Part shown: one piece after another, positions 35,171 to 43,724 of the stretch
How the letters are laid out: the number at the start of each line of letters is the position of its first letter
Position numbering within the stretch: the stretch's first letter is position 1
Translations under genes and position numbers: made by a program
The notes under the pieces: model-generated
Told to the model about the DNA's origin: nothing
Database searches by the model: none
Seen by the model: only the letters and a program-made list of their open reading frames with translations
NCBI GenBank assembly: GCA_022823185.1
Contig: JAJDXQ010000013.1
Location: 233,145-297,144, forward strand
Length of the DNA stretch: 64,000 nucleotides
Source: Caldilineaceae bacterium
GTDB lineage: Bacteria; Chloroflexota; Anaerolineae; Caldilineales; Caldilineaceae
Reading direction: 5' to 3'

Positions 35171-35980
35171 GTGAGGAGTGAGTGTCGCCTGCCTGACGTA
35201 AAGAGCGCATACAGCGAAAAGGTTGCGCCTTCAACAACCCTCTTCGCACCTGCGCGGGTGTTCTCTCTCTCCTCTCTCCTCCTTACTCTCTCCTTTCTCG
35301 CCGCCTGCGCAGCGGCCAAACCGCAGCCGCTCATCTTTGGGGAACCGGTGTGGACCGACGGCGAAACAAGCGCCTACCGGGTGACCAACCGCGAAGGCCG
35401 CATCGTCGGCTCCGCTGCCTATCGGGTCGGAAAGAGGGACCAGGAAGACGGCTGGACGTTGCTCAGAGAGATCTCCGACGCCGGCGTGAGCGAGCAGGCA
35501 ACGATCGAGATGCAGCCGGCCGGCTTTCGTCCGGTCTACAGTCATCTCATCCGTTCATTCGGCGGCGGCAAGCAGATCGTGGAGACGCTGTTCGAGGGCG
35601 CGCAGGTCGACATCGAGCTCACAAATCGTCAGGGCGCCAAGGTTTACCAGCGCGTGCAGGTGCCCTCCGACATACGTGACGAGCGCACTCTGCTGCTGAT
35701 CGTGCGCGCGCTGCCGCTGGCGCAGGGCTACGCGACCCGCATCAACAGCTTCCTGCCGATCGCCGGCCAAATGGAGCGGGTGGCCATCCAGGTGCGGCGC
35801 AGCGAGAACGTTACGGTACCCGCCGGCGCTTTTGAAACCTGGCTCGTCGAGTTGAAGGCCAACGACCGCACCACCAAAGCGTGGGTGGCCCAGGCCGCCC
35901 CGTTCCCCGTCGTAAAATTCATCGACGGACGCTCACAGGCCACCTTTGAAATGACCGGTTTCGAGCATTTGGAGCAGTGA
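35171..35980 (+). CDS. Exported lipoprotein of unknown function (DUF3108-like)
   Basis: A lipobox LSFLAAC near residue 46 follows a hydrophobic stretch, so this is a lipoprotein. The mature part is beta-rich, with EPVWTDGETSAYRVTNREG, later VTVPAGAFETWLVEL and FEMTGFEHL. That pattern resembles DUF3108-type exported proteins. The start is doubtful: GTG 35171 lies in a GAGTGA simple-repeat tract right after the amidohydrolase stop. A GTG at 35258 is possible but would give a leader without positive charges. The function is unknown. Confidence 0.6.
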   Translation: MRSECRLPDVKSAYSEKVAPSTTLFAPARVFSLSSLLLTLSFLAACAAAKPQPLIFGEPVWTDGETSAYRVTNREGRIVGSAAYRVGKRDQEDGWTLLREISDAGVSEQATIEMQPAGFRPVYSHLIRSFGGGKQIVETLFEGAQVDIELTNRQGAKVYQRVQVPSDIRDERTLLLIVRALPLAQGYATRINSFLPIAGQMERVAIQVRRSENVTVPAGAFETWLVELKANDRTTKAWVAQAAPFPVVKFIDGRSQATFEMTGFEHLEQ

Positions 35981-35995
35981 CAAGGAAGCGGACCA

Positions 35996-36466
35996 ATGGG
36001 CATGAAAATCGATCGCTTTACACTGGCCATTATTCTCGGCGTGCTGCTGCTGGTGATCGGCGCTGTCATCACGATTGTGTTCTCAGGCGGCCGCGCTGGA
36101 CAGAGCGCCGAATATCTCAACGAAGATACCCCCGAAGCAGTGGTCCACGACGCGTTCCTGGCCACCGTGCGCAATGAGCCGGACGTCGCGATGAGCCACT
36201 ACTCCAGGGATGTACTGGAAGACGAGGACAATGTACGTTTCCGCGAGCGATTCAACTATTACGACTCCGGCCGCTCCTCGCGCCGGCTGCGCATCCTGAA
36301 CGCGGACATCAGCGAAGACGGCGACAAGGCCTATGTCACGGTGGCGATCGACAACTTCCACCAGGGCGGCCTGTTCGACAGCGGCACATCCACCTATCGG
36401 CGCACAATTCCCTTGGTGCGCGAGGATGATGCTTGGAAGATCGATACGGATGACCTCCTCCACTGA
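35996..36466 (+). CDS. Membrane-anchored small protein, NTF2-like exported domain
   Basis: A 156-residue protein with one N-terminal membrane segment (about residues 9-30, TLAIILGVLLLVIGAVITIVF). The exported domain has DTPEAVVHDAFLATVRNEPDVAMSHYS at the start and DDAWKIDTDD at the end, the common start and end of NTF2/DUF4878-like lipoproteins. It is probably a cell-envelope protein. It follows the lipoprotein gene by 15 bases and is likely co-transcribed. No specific role can be given. Confidence 0.6.
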   Translation: MGMKIDRFTLAIILGVLLLVIGAVITIVFSGGRAGQSAEYLNEDTPEAVVHDAFLATVRNEPDVAMSHYSRDVLEDEDNVRFRERFNYYDSGRSSRRLRILNADISEDGDKAYVTVAIDNFHQGGLFDSGTSTYRRTIPLVREDDAWKIDTDDLLH

Positions 36467-36569
36467 GGTCATACTCCGAGGACAGAGGGCAAGAACGAGC
36501 GGACTGGGAAATCCCCTCCCACGCCTCTCTCCTGAAGTCCCTCTCTCCCTGTCTTCGAGGGCGTGAACA

Positions 36570-38267
36570 ATGACTGAGCAGACAACTGCGGAATCTAGCC
36601 GGCTGGCGATGATTCGCCGCCTCTACCTCTATCTCATCGCCTTTGTCAGCCTGGTCGCAGGGCTGGCCGCCGCCTACGATCTGATCGATGCGCTGGTAAG
36701 GCTGTGGGTCACGGACGAAACATTCCTTGGGGTCTATGCCTCCGACTCGGTGCAGAGATCCATCGCCCGTCCGGGCGGGTTCCTGATCGTCAGCGCGCCC
36801 ATCTTCCTCATCCACTGGCGCTACGTCCGCCGCCTGGCGCTGCAGCCCGGTGAGTCGCACGCGGCCCTGCGCAAGCTGTTTGTCTACGCCGTGCTCGCGA
36901 CCACAGGCTATGTCGGCGCACGCGCCCTCTATCACATCATCGAAGGCAGCCTCGGACTCCTGCTCGGCGCCACGCCATTCGAGGAACAACTGAGACCGGG
37001 TGGGTGGGCCGCCCAGTTCCTCCACGGCGGCATTCATCTGACCCTTTTCATGTTCTTCGCTCGCCTGCTTCAGACAGATGGCGACCTGGGCGTCGAGTCG
37101 GGCTGGGCCGGCAGCTGGCGGCGCCTCTTCCAACTGCTTGCCGGCCTGGTCGGGCTTGGCCTGCTTCTCACAGGCGCCGCCGACGCCCTCAACCTCGCCT
37201 GGCGCGCCATTCTTGAACCGTTCGGCGAGGCCAGCTTGACGACCGTGGGCACAGGCTGGCGGGAGCGCGGCATTGCCGGTTCACTGGCCGCAGTCCTGGT
37301 GGGCGGCCTGGTCTGGCGGCTGAACAATCTCTACTGGAATGCCCTGATGACCGCGCAGCCGGCCGAAGGCCGTATGGCTCTCCGGCGTCTCTACCTCTAT
37401 GTCGCCACCGTTCTCGCCGCGGCCATCACGCTCGTTCCCGTGGCGATGCTGTTGAGGGTGGGCGTCCTGTTCCTGTTCGGCGGCGTCGACGCCGGGGATA
37501 TCGACATCGATGACGTTACCACGCCCCTCGGCCTGCTGCCGGTGGGAACGCTTGCCTGGCGCTGGCACTGGCTTCAGGTCTCCGCCGAGGCGCAACGCTA
37601 CGGCGACACGCGCGAAAGCGAGTTCGTCCGGCGGCTCTACTACTATGCAGTGGCCGCCACAGGTCTACTGTTACTCTGGATCGGGCTGGTCGATCTGGTG
37701 CGGGCGCTGCTGGACCTCGCCATCATCGGATCGGCATCGGTCGAAGAGGGCTTCCGCGCCCAACAGTTCGCCAGCGGAGTCAGCCTTATCGCCGTGGGCG
37801 CGCCCGTCTGGGCGTTGCACTGGCGTACCGCCCAGCGCGTGGCCGAGAAGGACGATGAAAGCGGCCGCGCCGAGCGAGCATCCTGGCCCCGCCGCGTCTA
37901 TCTCTACGCCATCGCCCTCATAGGCGCGCTCCTGATCCTCTTCGAGCTGGCCCAGGTCGTCTACCGTCTGCTCCTGTGGGCGCTCGGCGATCCCAACGCC
38001 GATGTTTTCGGCGCCGAGACCTTGGACGGCCTTGTGCGCGCGGCCGCCGCGGCCGCGTTCTGGGCAATCCACCTCCTCGCCATACGCAACGACACACGCA
38101 TGGTCGACGAGGAGGCCGAAGAGGCGGCGCGTGAAGCTGAACAGAAGGAGCGCCGCCGGGAAGATCTGGCGGCCCGCATCGAGGAGCTGGAGACGGAGTT
38201 GGTTGAGCTCCGCGCAGAACTTTCGGGCTTTGAGGATGGGCACAAAGGAGAGACTGAAGAGGAGTGA
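36570..38267 (+). CDS. Multi-repeat membrane protein, DUF5671 type, with C-terminal coiled coil
   Basis: 565 residues built from about five similar membrane units. Each begins with a basic R-(L/K)-(Y/F)-x-Y motif (IRRLYLYLIAF, LRKLFVYAVLA, LRRLYLYVATV, VRRLYYYAVAA, PRRVYLYAIAL) followed by two hydrophobic helices and a loop with HWR/WHW. This is the DUF5671 pattern, common in Chloroflexota. The last ~60 residues are a charged coiled coil (EAEQKERRREDLAARIEELE...). Function is unknown. The repeats and coiled coil suggest a scaffold or sensor in the membrane. Confidence 0.75.
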   Translation: MTEQTTAESSRLAMIRRLYLYLIAFVSLVAGLAAAYDLIDALVRLWVTDETFLGVYASDSVQRSIARPGGFLIVSAPIFLIHWRYVRRLALQPGESHAALRKLFVYAVLATTGYVGARALYHIIEGSLGLLLGATPFEEQLRPGGWAAQFLHGGIHLTLFMFFARLLQTDGDLGVESGWAGSWRRLFQLLAGLVGLGLLLTGAADALNLAWRAILEPFGEASLTTVGTGWRERGIAGSLAAVLVGGLVWRLNNLYWNALMTAQPAEGRMALRRLYLYVATVLAAAITLVPVAMLLRVGVLFLFGGVDAGDIDIDDVTTPLGLLPVGTLAWRWHWLQVSAEAQRYGDTRESEFVRRLYYYAVAATGLLLLWIGLVDLVRALLDLAIIGSASVEEGFRAQQFASGVSLIAVGAPVWALHWRTAQRVAEKDDESGRAERASWPRRVYLYAIALIGALLILFELAQVVYRLLLWALGDPNADVFGAETLDGLVRAAAAAAFWAIHLLAIRNDTRMVDEEAEEAAREAEQKERRREDLAARIEELETELVELRAELSGFEDGHKGETEEE

Positions 38268-38407
38268 GTATCATAGATCGAGTGTCGAGGATGCGTACAC
38301 ATTTCTCTCTTCTTGATCCGCGCCAATTGTGCAGTTTGACTCAGCTTCTAGGCTATGTGCCTAAGGATTTCGTAGCAAAGGACCAAGCACACGTGGAGAA
38401 CGATTGA

Positions 38408-40150
38408 ATGGTAGACCCAATTCTTTCTTTGGCTTTTTCTATGCAATCAAATCGTGGAGTATATGCGCTTCTGCTCGGCTCCGGCGTTTCCAGGGCAGCC
38501 GAGATTCCTACAGGTTGGGAGATAACGCTCGATTTGGTGCGTAAGCTCGCGGGATCATCTGACGAGGAGTGCGAACCTGATCCCGAGCAGTGGTTTCTGG
38601 ACAAATATGGGCAAGCGCCGGACTATTCTCAGCTGCTTGACCAACTCACTAGAAAGCCTAGCGAGCGGCAGGGACTTCTGCGACCCTATATCGAGCCAAA
38701 TGAACAAGAACGCGAGGAAGGAAAGAAGCAACCGACCGCAGGCCACCACGCCATCGCGCAATTGGTCGCACAGGGATTCATTAGAGTCATAGTCACGACC
38801 AACTTCGATTGCCTGATTGAATCTGCTCTTAGCGAGGCAGGCGCTGCGCCGACGGTGATCAGTTCGGTGGAACAGGCGAGCGGCGCGCCCCCGCTCATTC
38901 ATTTGCAATGTTGTGTGTTCAAAGTTCATGGAGACTACCGCGATACAGGTATTCGTAACGCGCCGGACGAACTTGACGAATATGAAGAGGAGATAGACCG
39001 ACTTCTTGATCGCATCCTTGATGAGTTTGGTCTTGTTGTCTGCGGCTGGTCGGCCGAATGGGACAAAGCGCTGCGGAAGGCAATAGAACGTGCCCCGTCT
39101 CGTCGTTTCACTACCTTTTGGGCGCTGCGCGGCGAAGCTAGCGCCCAGGCAAAAGACCTGATTGATCGCCGGAACGCTCTTGTAATCCCTATAGAAGGCG
39201 CCGATGCGTTCTTTGAAACTGTCCAGCAGCATGTGGAAGCGATTGAGGAGTTCTCTAAACCGCATCCCCTCTCCACCGAAGCGGCGGTGACAAGTTTGAA
39301 ACGTTACCTTCCGGAGCAGAGATATGAGATACAACTCGGAGATCTGATTGATGCGACTGTCGGGCGTGTAAATGAGGTAACGTCAGGCCCAGGATTTGAT
39401 GCGAACAACCCTATCCCTTCCCCGGAAACGGTTACGGCGCGAATTCATACCTATGACGCGGCTTGTTCTACGTTGATGGCGATGGCAGTTGTCGGTGGTC
39501 GTTGGGCGGAACAGGGGCACATTAGACCCTGGAAACGGGCTCTAGAGCACCTATGCGCATTGAATCGTCTTGAAGGCGGGGATCAAGTGTGGCTTGGTTT
39601 GCGGCGCTATCCGGGCACGCTCCTGCTCTATGCATTGGGCCTTGGGGCCGTCGAGTCGGATAGGCTTTCATTTCTCGGTCAACTGTTTTCTATCGGTATT
39701 CCGTACAGAATAGGGGCTGTGCTTTCTGTTGTGCATCTGCTTGCACCGTCCAGGCTTGTATCAGGGGGGCAGCTAAAGGAGTTCTTGCGAGGCGAAGAGA
39801 ATCAACGTCTACAACTTAACAAATGGATATGCGCAACTTTGCGGGAGCACTCTTTGAGAGATATTCCTGACGACGAGAAATACAAGATCAACTTTGTCAA
39901 GTTGGAGATACTAATGTCGCTTAGTTCGTCGTACCACTCTAGGCCAGATGGGGTCGGACTCGTTCGCGGCACTTTTGTAGATCAAACTGACAGTAACTGG
40001 GCAATTATGCAAGAGATAGATCAATCCATTCGCAGCCTCGGCGATGGGTCGCCTTATGTCACGGCCGACATTTTCGGAAAGACTGCGGAATCCTGTAAGC
40101 ACCACTTTGAACTCTGGCAAACAGCAATTTTTCAACGGACCGTCCTGTAA
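38408..40150 (+). CDS. SIR2-domain protein, probable defence NADase
   Basis: Residues 1-260 form a SIR2-like domain: GSGVSRA (24-30, NAD-binding loop), TTNFDC (130-135), KVHGDY with the catalytic His174, and CGWSAEWD (212-219). There is no zinc-ribbon of true deacetylases. The ~320 C-terminal residues are mostly helical and unrecognised, typical of a sensor region. SIR2 proteins of this form act as NAD-depleting effectors in anti-phage systems (Thoeris, DSR, Avs and others). Base composition and codon use are more AT-rich than the neighbours, suggesting transfer. It converges on a reverse transcriptase gene. Confidence 0.8.
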   Translation: MVDPILSLAFSMQSNRGVYALLLGSGVSRAAEIPTGWEITLDLVRKLAGSSDEECEPDPEQWFLDKYGQAPDYSQLLDQLTRKPSERQGLLRPYIEPNEQEREEGKKQPTAGHHAIAQLVAQGFIRVIVTTNFDCLIESALSEAGAAPTVISSVEQASGAPPLIHLQCCVFKVHGDYRDTGIRNAPDELDEYEEEIDRLLDRILDEFGLVVCGWSAEWDKALRKAIERAPSRRFTTFWALRGEASAQAKDLIDRRNALVIPIEGADAFFETVQQHVEAIEEFSKPHPLSTEAAVTSLKRYLPEQRYEIQLGDLIDATVGRVNEVTSGPGFDANNPIPSPETVTARIHTYDAACSTLMAMAVVGGRWAEQGHIRPWKRALEHLCALNRLEGGDQVWLGLRRYPGTLLLYALGLGAVESDRLSFLGQLFSIGIPYRIGAVLSVVHLLAPSRLVSGGQLKEFLRGEENQRLQLNKWICATLREHSLRDIPDDEKYKINFVKLEILMSLSSSYHSRPDGVGLVRGTFVDQTDSNWAIMQEIDQSIRSLGDGSPYVTADIFGKTAESCKHHFELWQTAIFQRTVL

Positions 40151-40465
40151 GGTTGCCGCGGGAAGCAAATGCCGCGGGAACTAGCAGGACGCTGAGCCAC
40201 CCAGACTCAGATTAGGTAAAGGTGGGACGTAAGATGTTAGACCGCTGGTGATTACGCGGCTGCAGATGAAACGCGACGTTGAGGCACACAGGACTTAGAA
40301 GAAGTACGAGTTGGATGAGAAGACATAGTGGATAGCTAGATGAGTGTGGGGAAGTAGGCGGGTGATCTTCGATGAGGGTAAGGCGCAGCGAATTCGCAAA
40401 TAAGTGCCGCGAAGTCTAAAGTTCAAAGTGAAAGACAGGCTTCCTTCTTGAGCGACCACAACAAC
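40151..40465. other. Noncoding gap after the SIR2 gene
   Basis: Just after the stop lies a 10-base direct repeat GCCGCGGGAA (40155-40164 and 40171-40180) separated by GCAAAT. The rest lacks long ORFs on either strand and shows no homology I can name. It lies between two convergent genes and leads into the structured segment starting at 40466. Confidence 0.45.
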
Positions 40466-40593
40466 CTTTCTTTTTCAGAAAGCGAGGGAACTGCCGAAAA
40501 CGACACTACGTTCCAAGGGGGCGAACTCCATACTTTTCGGGGCTGGAAAAAATCGGGGGAAGCTTGCCTATTTTTGGGAAATCCCTCGTTTTC
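40466..40593. ncRNA. Candidate structured RNA between SIR2 and reverse transcriptase genes
   Basis: An outer 12-base-pair stem, GAAAGCGAGGGA (40478-40489) with TCCCTCGTTTTC (40582-40593), with one G-U pair when read on the + strand. Inside are a 7-pair stem CCGAAAA/TTTTCGG (40494-40500/40534-40540) enclosing a GTTC/GAAC hairpin, and AAAAAT/ATTTTT (40548-40553/40570-40575). A 5' hairpin CTTTCT/AGAAAG (40466-40482) competes with the outer stem. The transcribed strand is not known. On the minus strand it would be the 3' flank of the RT gene, 73 bases beyond its stop. Prediction by eye only. Confidence 0.4.
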
Positions 40594-40665
40594 CTCTTCG
40601 TGGCATAGCGTTTGGGTCCAATCCAATTACTTGTAGTTTCGTCTCCTTGTCTCACCTAGGGACGG

Positions 40666-42183
40666 TTACCACGGATAAGACGAATTAAAGAGAGGAACTT
40701 CCTTGGGTTGAATGATAGAGTTGGCTTTGGCATTTTTGAGTTCTTCAATATCGATCACTGTTCGAGTATCAAGAGCATTTAGCAGATCTTTCGAGCTTAT
40801 CCAATCATTATTCCAAAGTTTTGCATCTTCTTGACGCGCTAACCGACAGAGGGGCTCCCTGTAATCGAATTCACTGTCATGTGGCAAGCTAAAGCGTTGA
40901 AGCCAAATCTCCATATGCCCAGTATTTGGCAGGGCCAAGAATTTCCGTCTGATCCTCGCAATAGCATTCCTCTTAGAATTGGAATCAAGGAAGCTAACCA
41001 ATTTGCTCAATATCATCGAAGAGATTGAATACGTCTGCGGACTTCGAAATGCAATGTCAACCACTATACTGATCAGGGGTAAAGGGAATTCACATGTCTC
41101 CACATGTTGGAGCCGTTCGTTGAAATCATGCAGCGCGGGCTTAAGACTTCCACCATCTGGATAGGTCATACAGTGGTCATGGATGATCAGAAGATGTTTT
41201 TGCAGGGCATTGTCCTTTGTCTTGCAAAACAGCCAGTTGAGTTTGTCTTCTTTTATGGAGGATTGAATTACTTCATTGCTAGCTGTGGTCTTTTCTGGCT
41301 TGAGTTTGAGTCCTAAGTCAATCATGACTTCTGTAAGACACCTTAGGATGCGCTCTCCATCCTGCGGGTTATTCACAAATATGCTGTAATCATCGCGATA
41401 TCGAAGTATCTGAAAATCCGTGATCTTTTCATTGTCAATTCGGACGGACAGTTCAGTGTCGGCGAATCCTAACACCATCTCAGCTATAAAATCCATCAGA
41501 ACAGAGCCTTGAGGAATGCCATTGGTTTGTCCGTTTCTCATATCTCTTATGAAGTCATCGATTATGTTACCGATAAGTGTCTTAACGTCCCGCTCTCCCT
41601 TAGCTGTTGGTTTTGAGTGAAGTGCCCATGCGATTGAATGAGTGTAAATGTCAGCGTAACAATCAGCGATGTCGGTGTGATTTATGTACTCAAAGTCTAT
41701 AGATAACTCAATGGATTTCTGCTCAATGTCTCGCCACCACTTACTTACCTGTTCGGCTTCGTCACTTTCTTCTGTCAGTGACTCTACGGGTAAACTCAAG
41801 CACTGAATTCTGGGATCACACGCAAATTCCTGGAACCGTTGGAGTATCTTTTCCCAGTATTCTTCCTCGGTAACTTTGTTCACGAGCGAAACGTAAAGGG
41901 CTGGGTGTACAAACTCCATGGGACGCCAAGCATATCTTCCGTCCTTGTTGTTTAGCAATAGGTGGTTTACGTCTTCAATGGTGTTCGGTGATTTCTTGGT
42001 CAACCCTGGAAGGGGTTTACATTCAAGTATTTGGTTAACATTCCTTATCATGCAATCGAAATTAAAATATAATGGCAGGTCGATCTTGCAGTAGTTCTCG
42101 TGTCTAAGAAAGAAAGCTTGGGCTTCATCACTTGACAACTCGACTATTGAACGATTTGCAGAGCCCTGTTTTTCTTTCTTCAT
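40666..42183 (-). CDS. Reverse transcriptase of the unknown-group/Abi-like defence class
   Basis: A 505-residue protein. RT motif A is HTDIADCYADIYTHSIAWAL (about 169-188). Motif B is TNGIPQGSVLMDFIAEMVLG (220-239). Motif C is LRYRDDYSIFV with the catalytic YRDD at 262-265. Motif D is GLKLKPEKT (291-299). The D-xx-CY-x-x-IYTHS-x-x-WAL pattern is that of defence-associated RTs (UG/DRT, AbiA/AbiK-type), not of group II introns or retrons. There is no maturase domain, and the last ~200 residues are helical. It is AT-rich relative to neighbours and has a 277-base noncoding leader. Confidence 0.82.
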   Translation of the reverse strand: MKKEKQGSANRSIVELSSDEAQAFFLRHENYCKIDLPLYFNFDCMIRNVNQILECKPLPGLTKKSPNTIEDVNHLLLNNKDGRYAWRPMEFVHPALYVSLVNKVTEEEYWEKILQRFQEFACDPRIQCLSLPVESLTEESDEAEQVSKWWRDIEQKSIELSIDFEYINHTDIADCYADIYTHSIAWALHSKPTAKGERDVKTLIGNIIDDFIRDMRNGQTNGIPQGSVLMDFIAEMVLGFADTELSVRIDNEKITDFQILRYRDDYSIFVNNPQDGERILRCLTEVMIDLGLKLKPEKTTASNEVIQSSIKEDKLNWLFCKTKDNALQKHLLIIHDHCMTYPDGGSLKPALHDFNERLQHVETCEFPLPLISIVVDIAFRSPQTYSISSMILSKLVSFLDSNSKRNAIARIRRKFLALPNTGHMEIWLQRFSLPHDSEFDYREPLCRLARQEDAKLWNNDWISSKDLLNALDTRTVIDIEELKNAKANSIIQPKEVPLFNSSYPW

Positions 42184-42460
42184 CTGAAAATCTCCCCATG
42201 TGTATTTTGACTATGGTTGGTTATAATCACTAGGCTAAGGAATTGGAGAAATGAAGTGCATCCAGTTGGAGGCGACCGGCTCCGACCAGAGCAAATAGTG
42301 TCGCTCAATTGGCGTTGGTGAGGCATTCGACTACTCAAAAGACTGTTTGACCCCGATTTCATGTCAGGCGCTGAAAACGCGGCACGAGTCGATGTCACAG
42401 AAGCGACTCACCAGAGCGAAACCAGGTCGCTGAGAGTTCTCAACCTTGGATTCTAACTCC
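42184..42460 (-). other. Noncoding leader upstream of the reverse transcriptase
   Basis: 277 bases without a convincing ORF. Read toward the RT gene it includes a hairpin with stem GAGTCG/CGACTC (42386-42391 with 42404-42409) and a GGAG/CTCC hairpin near 42268-42283. Several defence RTs are preceded by a noncoding RNA of roughly this length, which makes the stretch a candidate template RNA. No promoter of good quality was found. Confidence 0.35.
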
Positions 42461-43033
42461 CTACCCAACATCCGCGGCAAGCTCAAGCAGCTTTCCCACC
42501 GTCCTCCAGTTTCGCGAGGTACTCGTCGTCGACAGCCTGGAATCGAAGTAGCTGTTCGTCAGCTTGGAGCCCGCAACGCCATTCGGGCAGTGCAGATAGA
42601 TCTCACGGCCCAGCACCGCGAATTCGTCGCCCGGCGAGCGATTTGGGTCAAGCGCGTCGACAAGCTCGCTGGCGGGCAGATCCGCCAGAAACATGAAGTG
42701 CAATTTGTCCGTTTCCGCACCGGCTTGCACGAAGGGATTGGCCTGCACGATCTTCTGCAGCTCACGCGCTGTACGTACAATGACGGGAACCCGGTAGCCG
42801 AAGCGCTCCATTATCGACGCGCTGATGACGGAGGAGAGCTCTGCTCCCCCTGTCGGGCCCCCTCGATACACCACGTTTCCGCTCTGAATGTAGGTCCGAA
42901 CGTCTTCGCAACCCGCCTCCACAAACAGGGCGACAAGCTCCTTCATCGGCAGCCTGTTCTTGCCGCCGACGTTGATCCCGCGCAACAGCGCTATGTAGAC
43001 GTCTGTTCCGCCGCTCCTGCTGTCCTTAGCCAT
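42461..43033 (-). CDS. DUF1697 family protein
   Basis: A 190-residue soluble protein with the family start YIALLRGINVGGKNRLPMKEL, followed by GCEDVRTYIQSGNVVY. Later elements VIVRTARELQKIVQANPF and SKLTNSYFDSRLSTTSTSRNWRTVGKL complete the family. DUF1697 proteins have no assigned function and occur as single genes in many bacteria. It is complete and has normal GC, so it marks the right edge of the AT-richer SIR2/RT segment. Confidence 0.9.
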   Translation of the reverse strand: MAKDSRSGGTDVYIALLRGINVGGKNRLPMKELVALFVEAGCEDVRTYIQSGNVVYRGGPTGGAELSSVISASIMERFGYRVPVIVRTARELQKIVQANPFVQAGAETDKLHFMFLADLPASELVDALDPNRSPGDEFAVLGREIYLHCPNGVAGSKLTNSYFDSRLSTTSTSRNWRTVGKLLELAADVG

Positions 43034-43348
43034 GGTAGTCGTCTCCCGACTCGCGCCCTGCGATTCACCCTCCGCAATCTGACATCGTCCCCTCCAACAC
43101 TATCATTCCGCACTTGCGGGCGACAAACTTCAACCGCATCTTCCATGCCATATTCAAGGGTACCGTGGCCGATGCGGTTGCCATCCTGACAATCCTCCTT
43201 TCCCGAAAATCCTGATTCAGATACCGGCCGTCCAGAATTCCACAATGCGCCCGGTCCCCTCTCTCTATGTGATCCCGCCTCCTCACGCTAAAATGCTCCG
43301 CATAGAGATCGCGAATGCTGCTCCCTACTTCCATGCTGGAGAGAGGCC
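43034..43348. other. Intergenic region without recognised gene
   Basis: A minus-strand frame (43065-43376) crosses the region, with the stretch GRYLNQDFRERRIVRMATASATVPL, but it overlaps the antitoxin start and shows no family pattern. It may be remnant coding sequence. Confidence 0.4.
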
Positions 43349-43582
43349 ATGAAGACGGTGACGGTGACACTATCATTGCCGCGTGCCCTGGCTGAGGAAG
43401 CCGGCCAGGCCGGCCTGCTCAACTCTGAACTGCTGGCCGCGCTTCTGGAACGTGCTTTGAAGCAGCGCCGCGTCAACAATCTGTTTGCCGCGATGGACCG
43501 GCTTGACGAGCAGAGTACAGGCATCCTCGATTTTGACGAGATTTCCGCTGAGATCGCCGCAGCTCGGGCGGAAAGGCGCTGA
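43349..43582 (+). CDS. Orphan ribbon-helix-helix antitoxin
   Basis: 77 residues beginning MKTVTVTLSLPRALAEEAGQ, the beta-strand and first helix of a ribbon-helix-helix domain. Then comes LLNSELLAALLERALKQRRV and a C-terminal segment ending FDEISAEIAAARAERR that resembles toxin-wrapping tails of VapB/RelB-like antitoxins. GAGAGAGG precedes the ATG. No toxin follows: the next 142 bases have no ORF, then addB begins. The toxin has probably been lost. Confidence 0.7.
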   Translation: MKTVTVTLSLPRALAEEAGQAGLLNSELLAALLERALKQRRVNNLFAAMDRLDEQSTGILDFDEISAEIAAARAERR

Positions 43583-43724
43583 CCCGCCAACCGCCCGCCG
43601 CATGTTCGCGGCGCGCCTCCCTCTCCAACATACAAATATATGCGGCCACCGCAGATCCTGTCGTATACTCAACTGAATAGCCGACCGACCGCGTACCGTT
43701 CGCCCCGCAACGGAGACATCACAC

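Noticed and set aside
38408..42183. Retron interpretation of the reverse transcriptase
   Set aside because: No retron-specific NAxxH or VTG blocks, no msr-msd-like sequence of the usual form directly before the gene, and the motif A context is of the unknown-group/Abi type.
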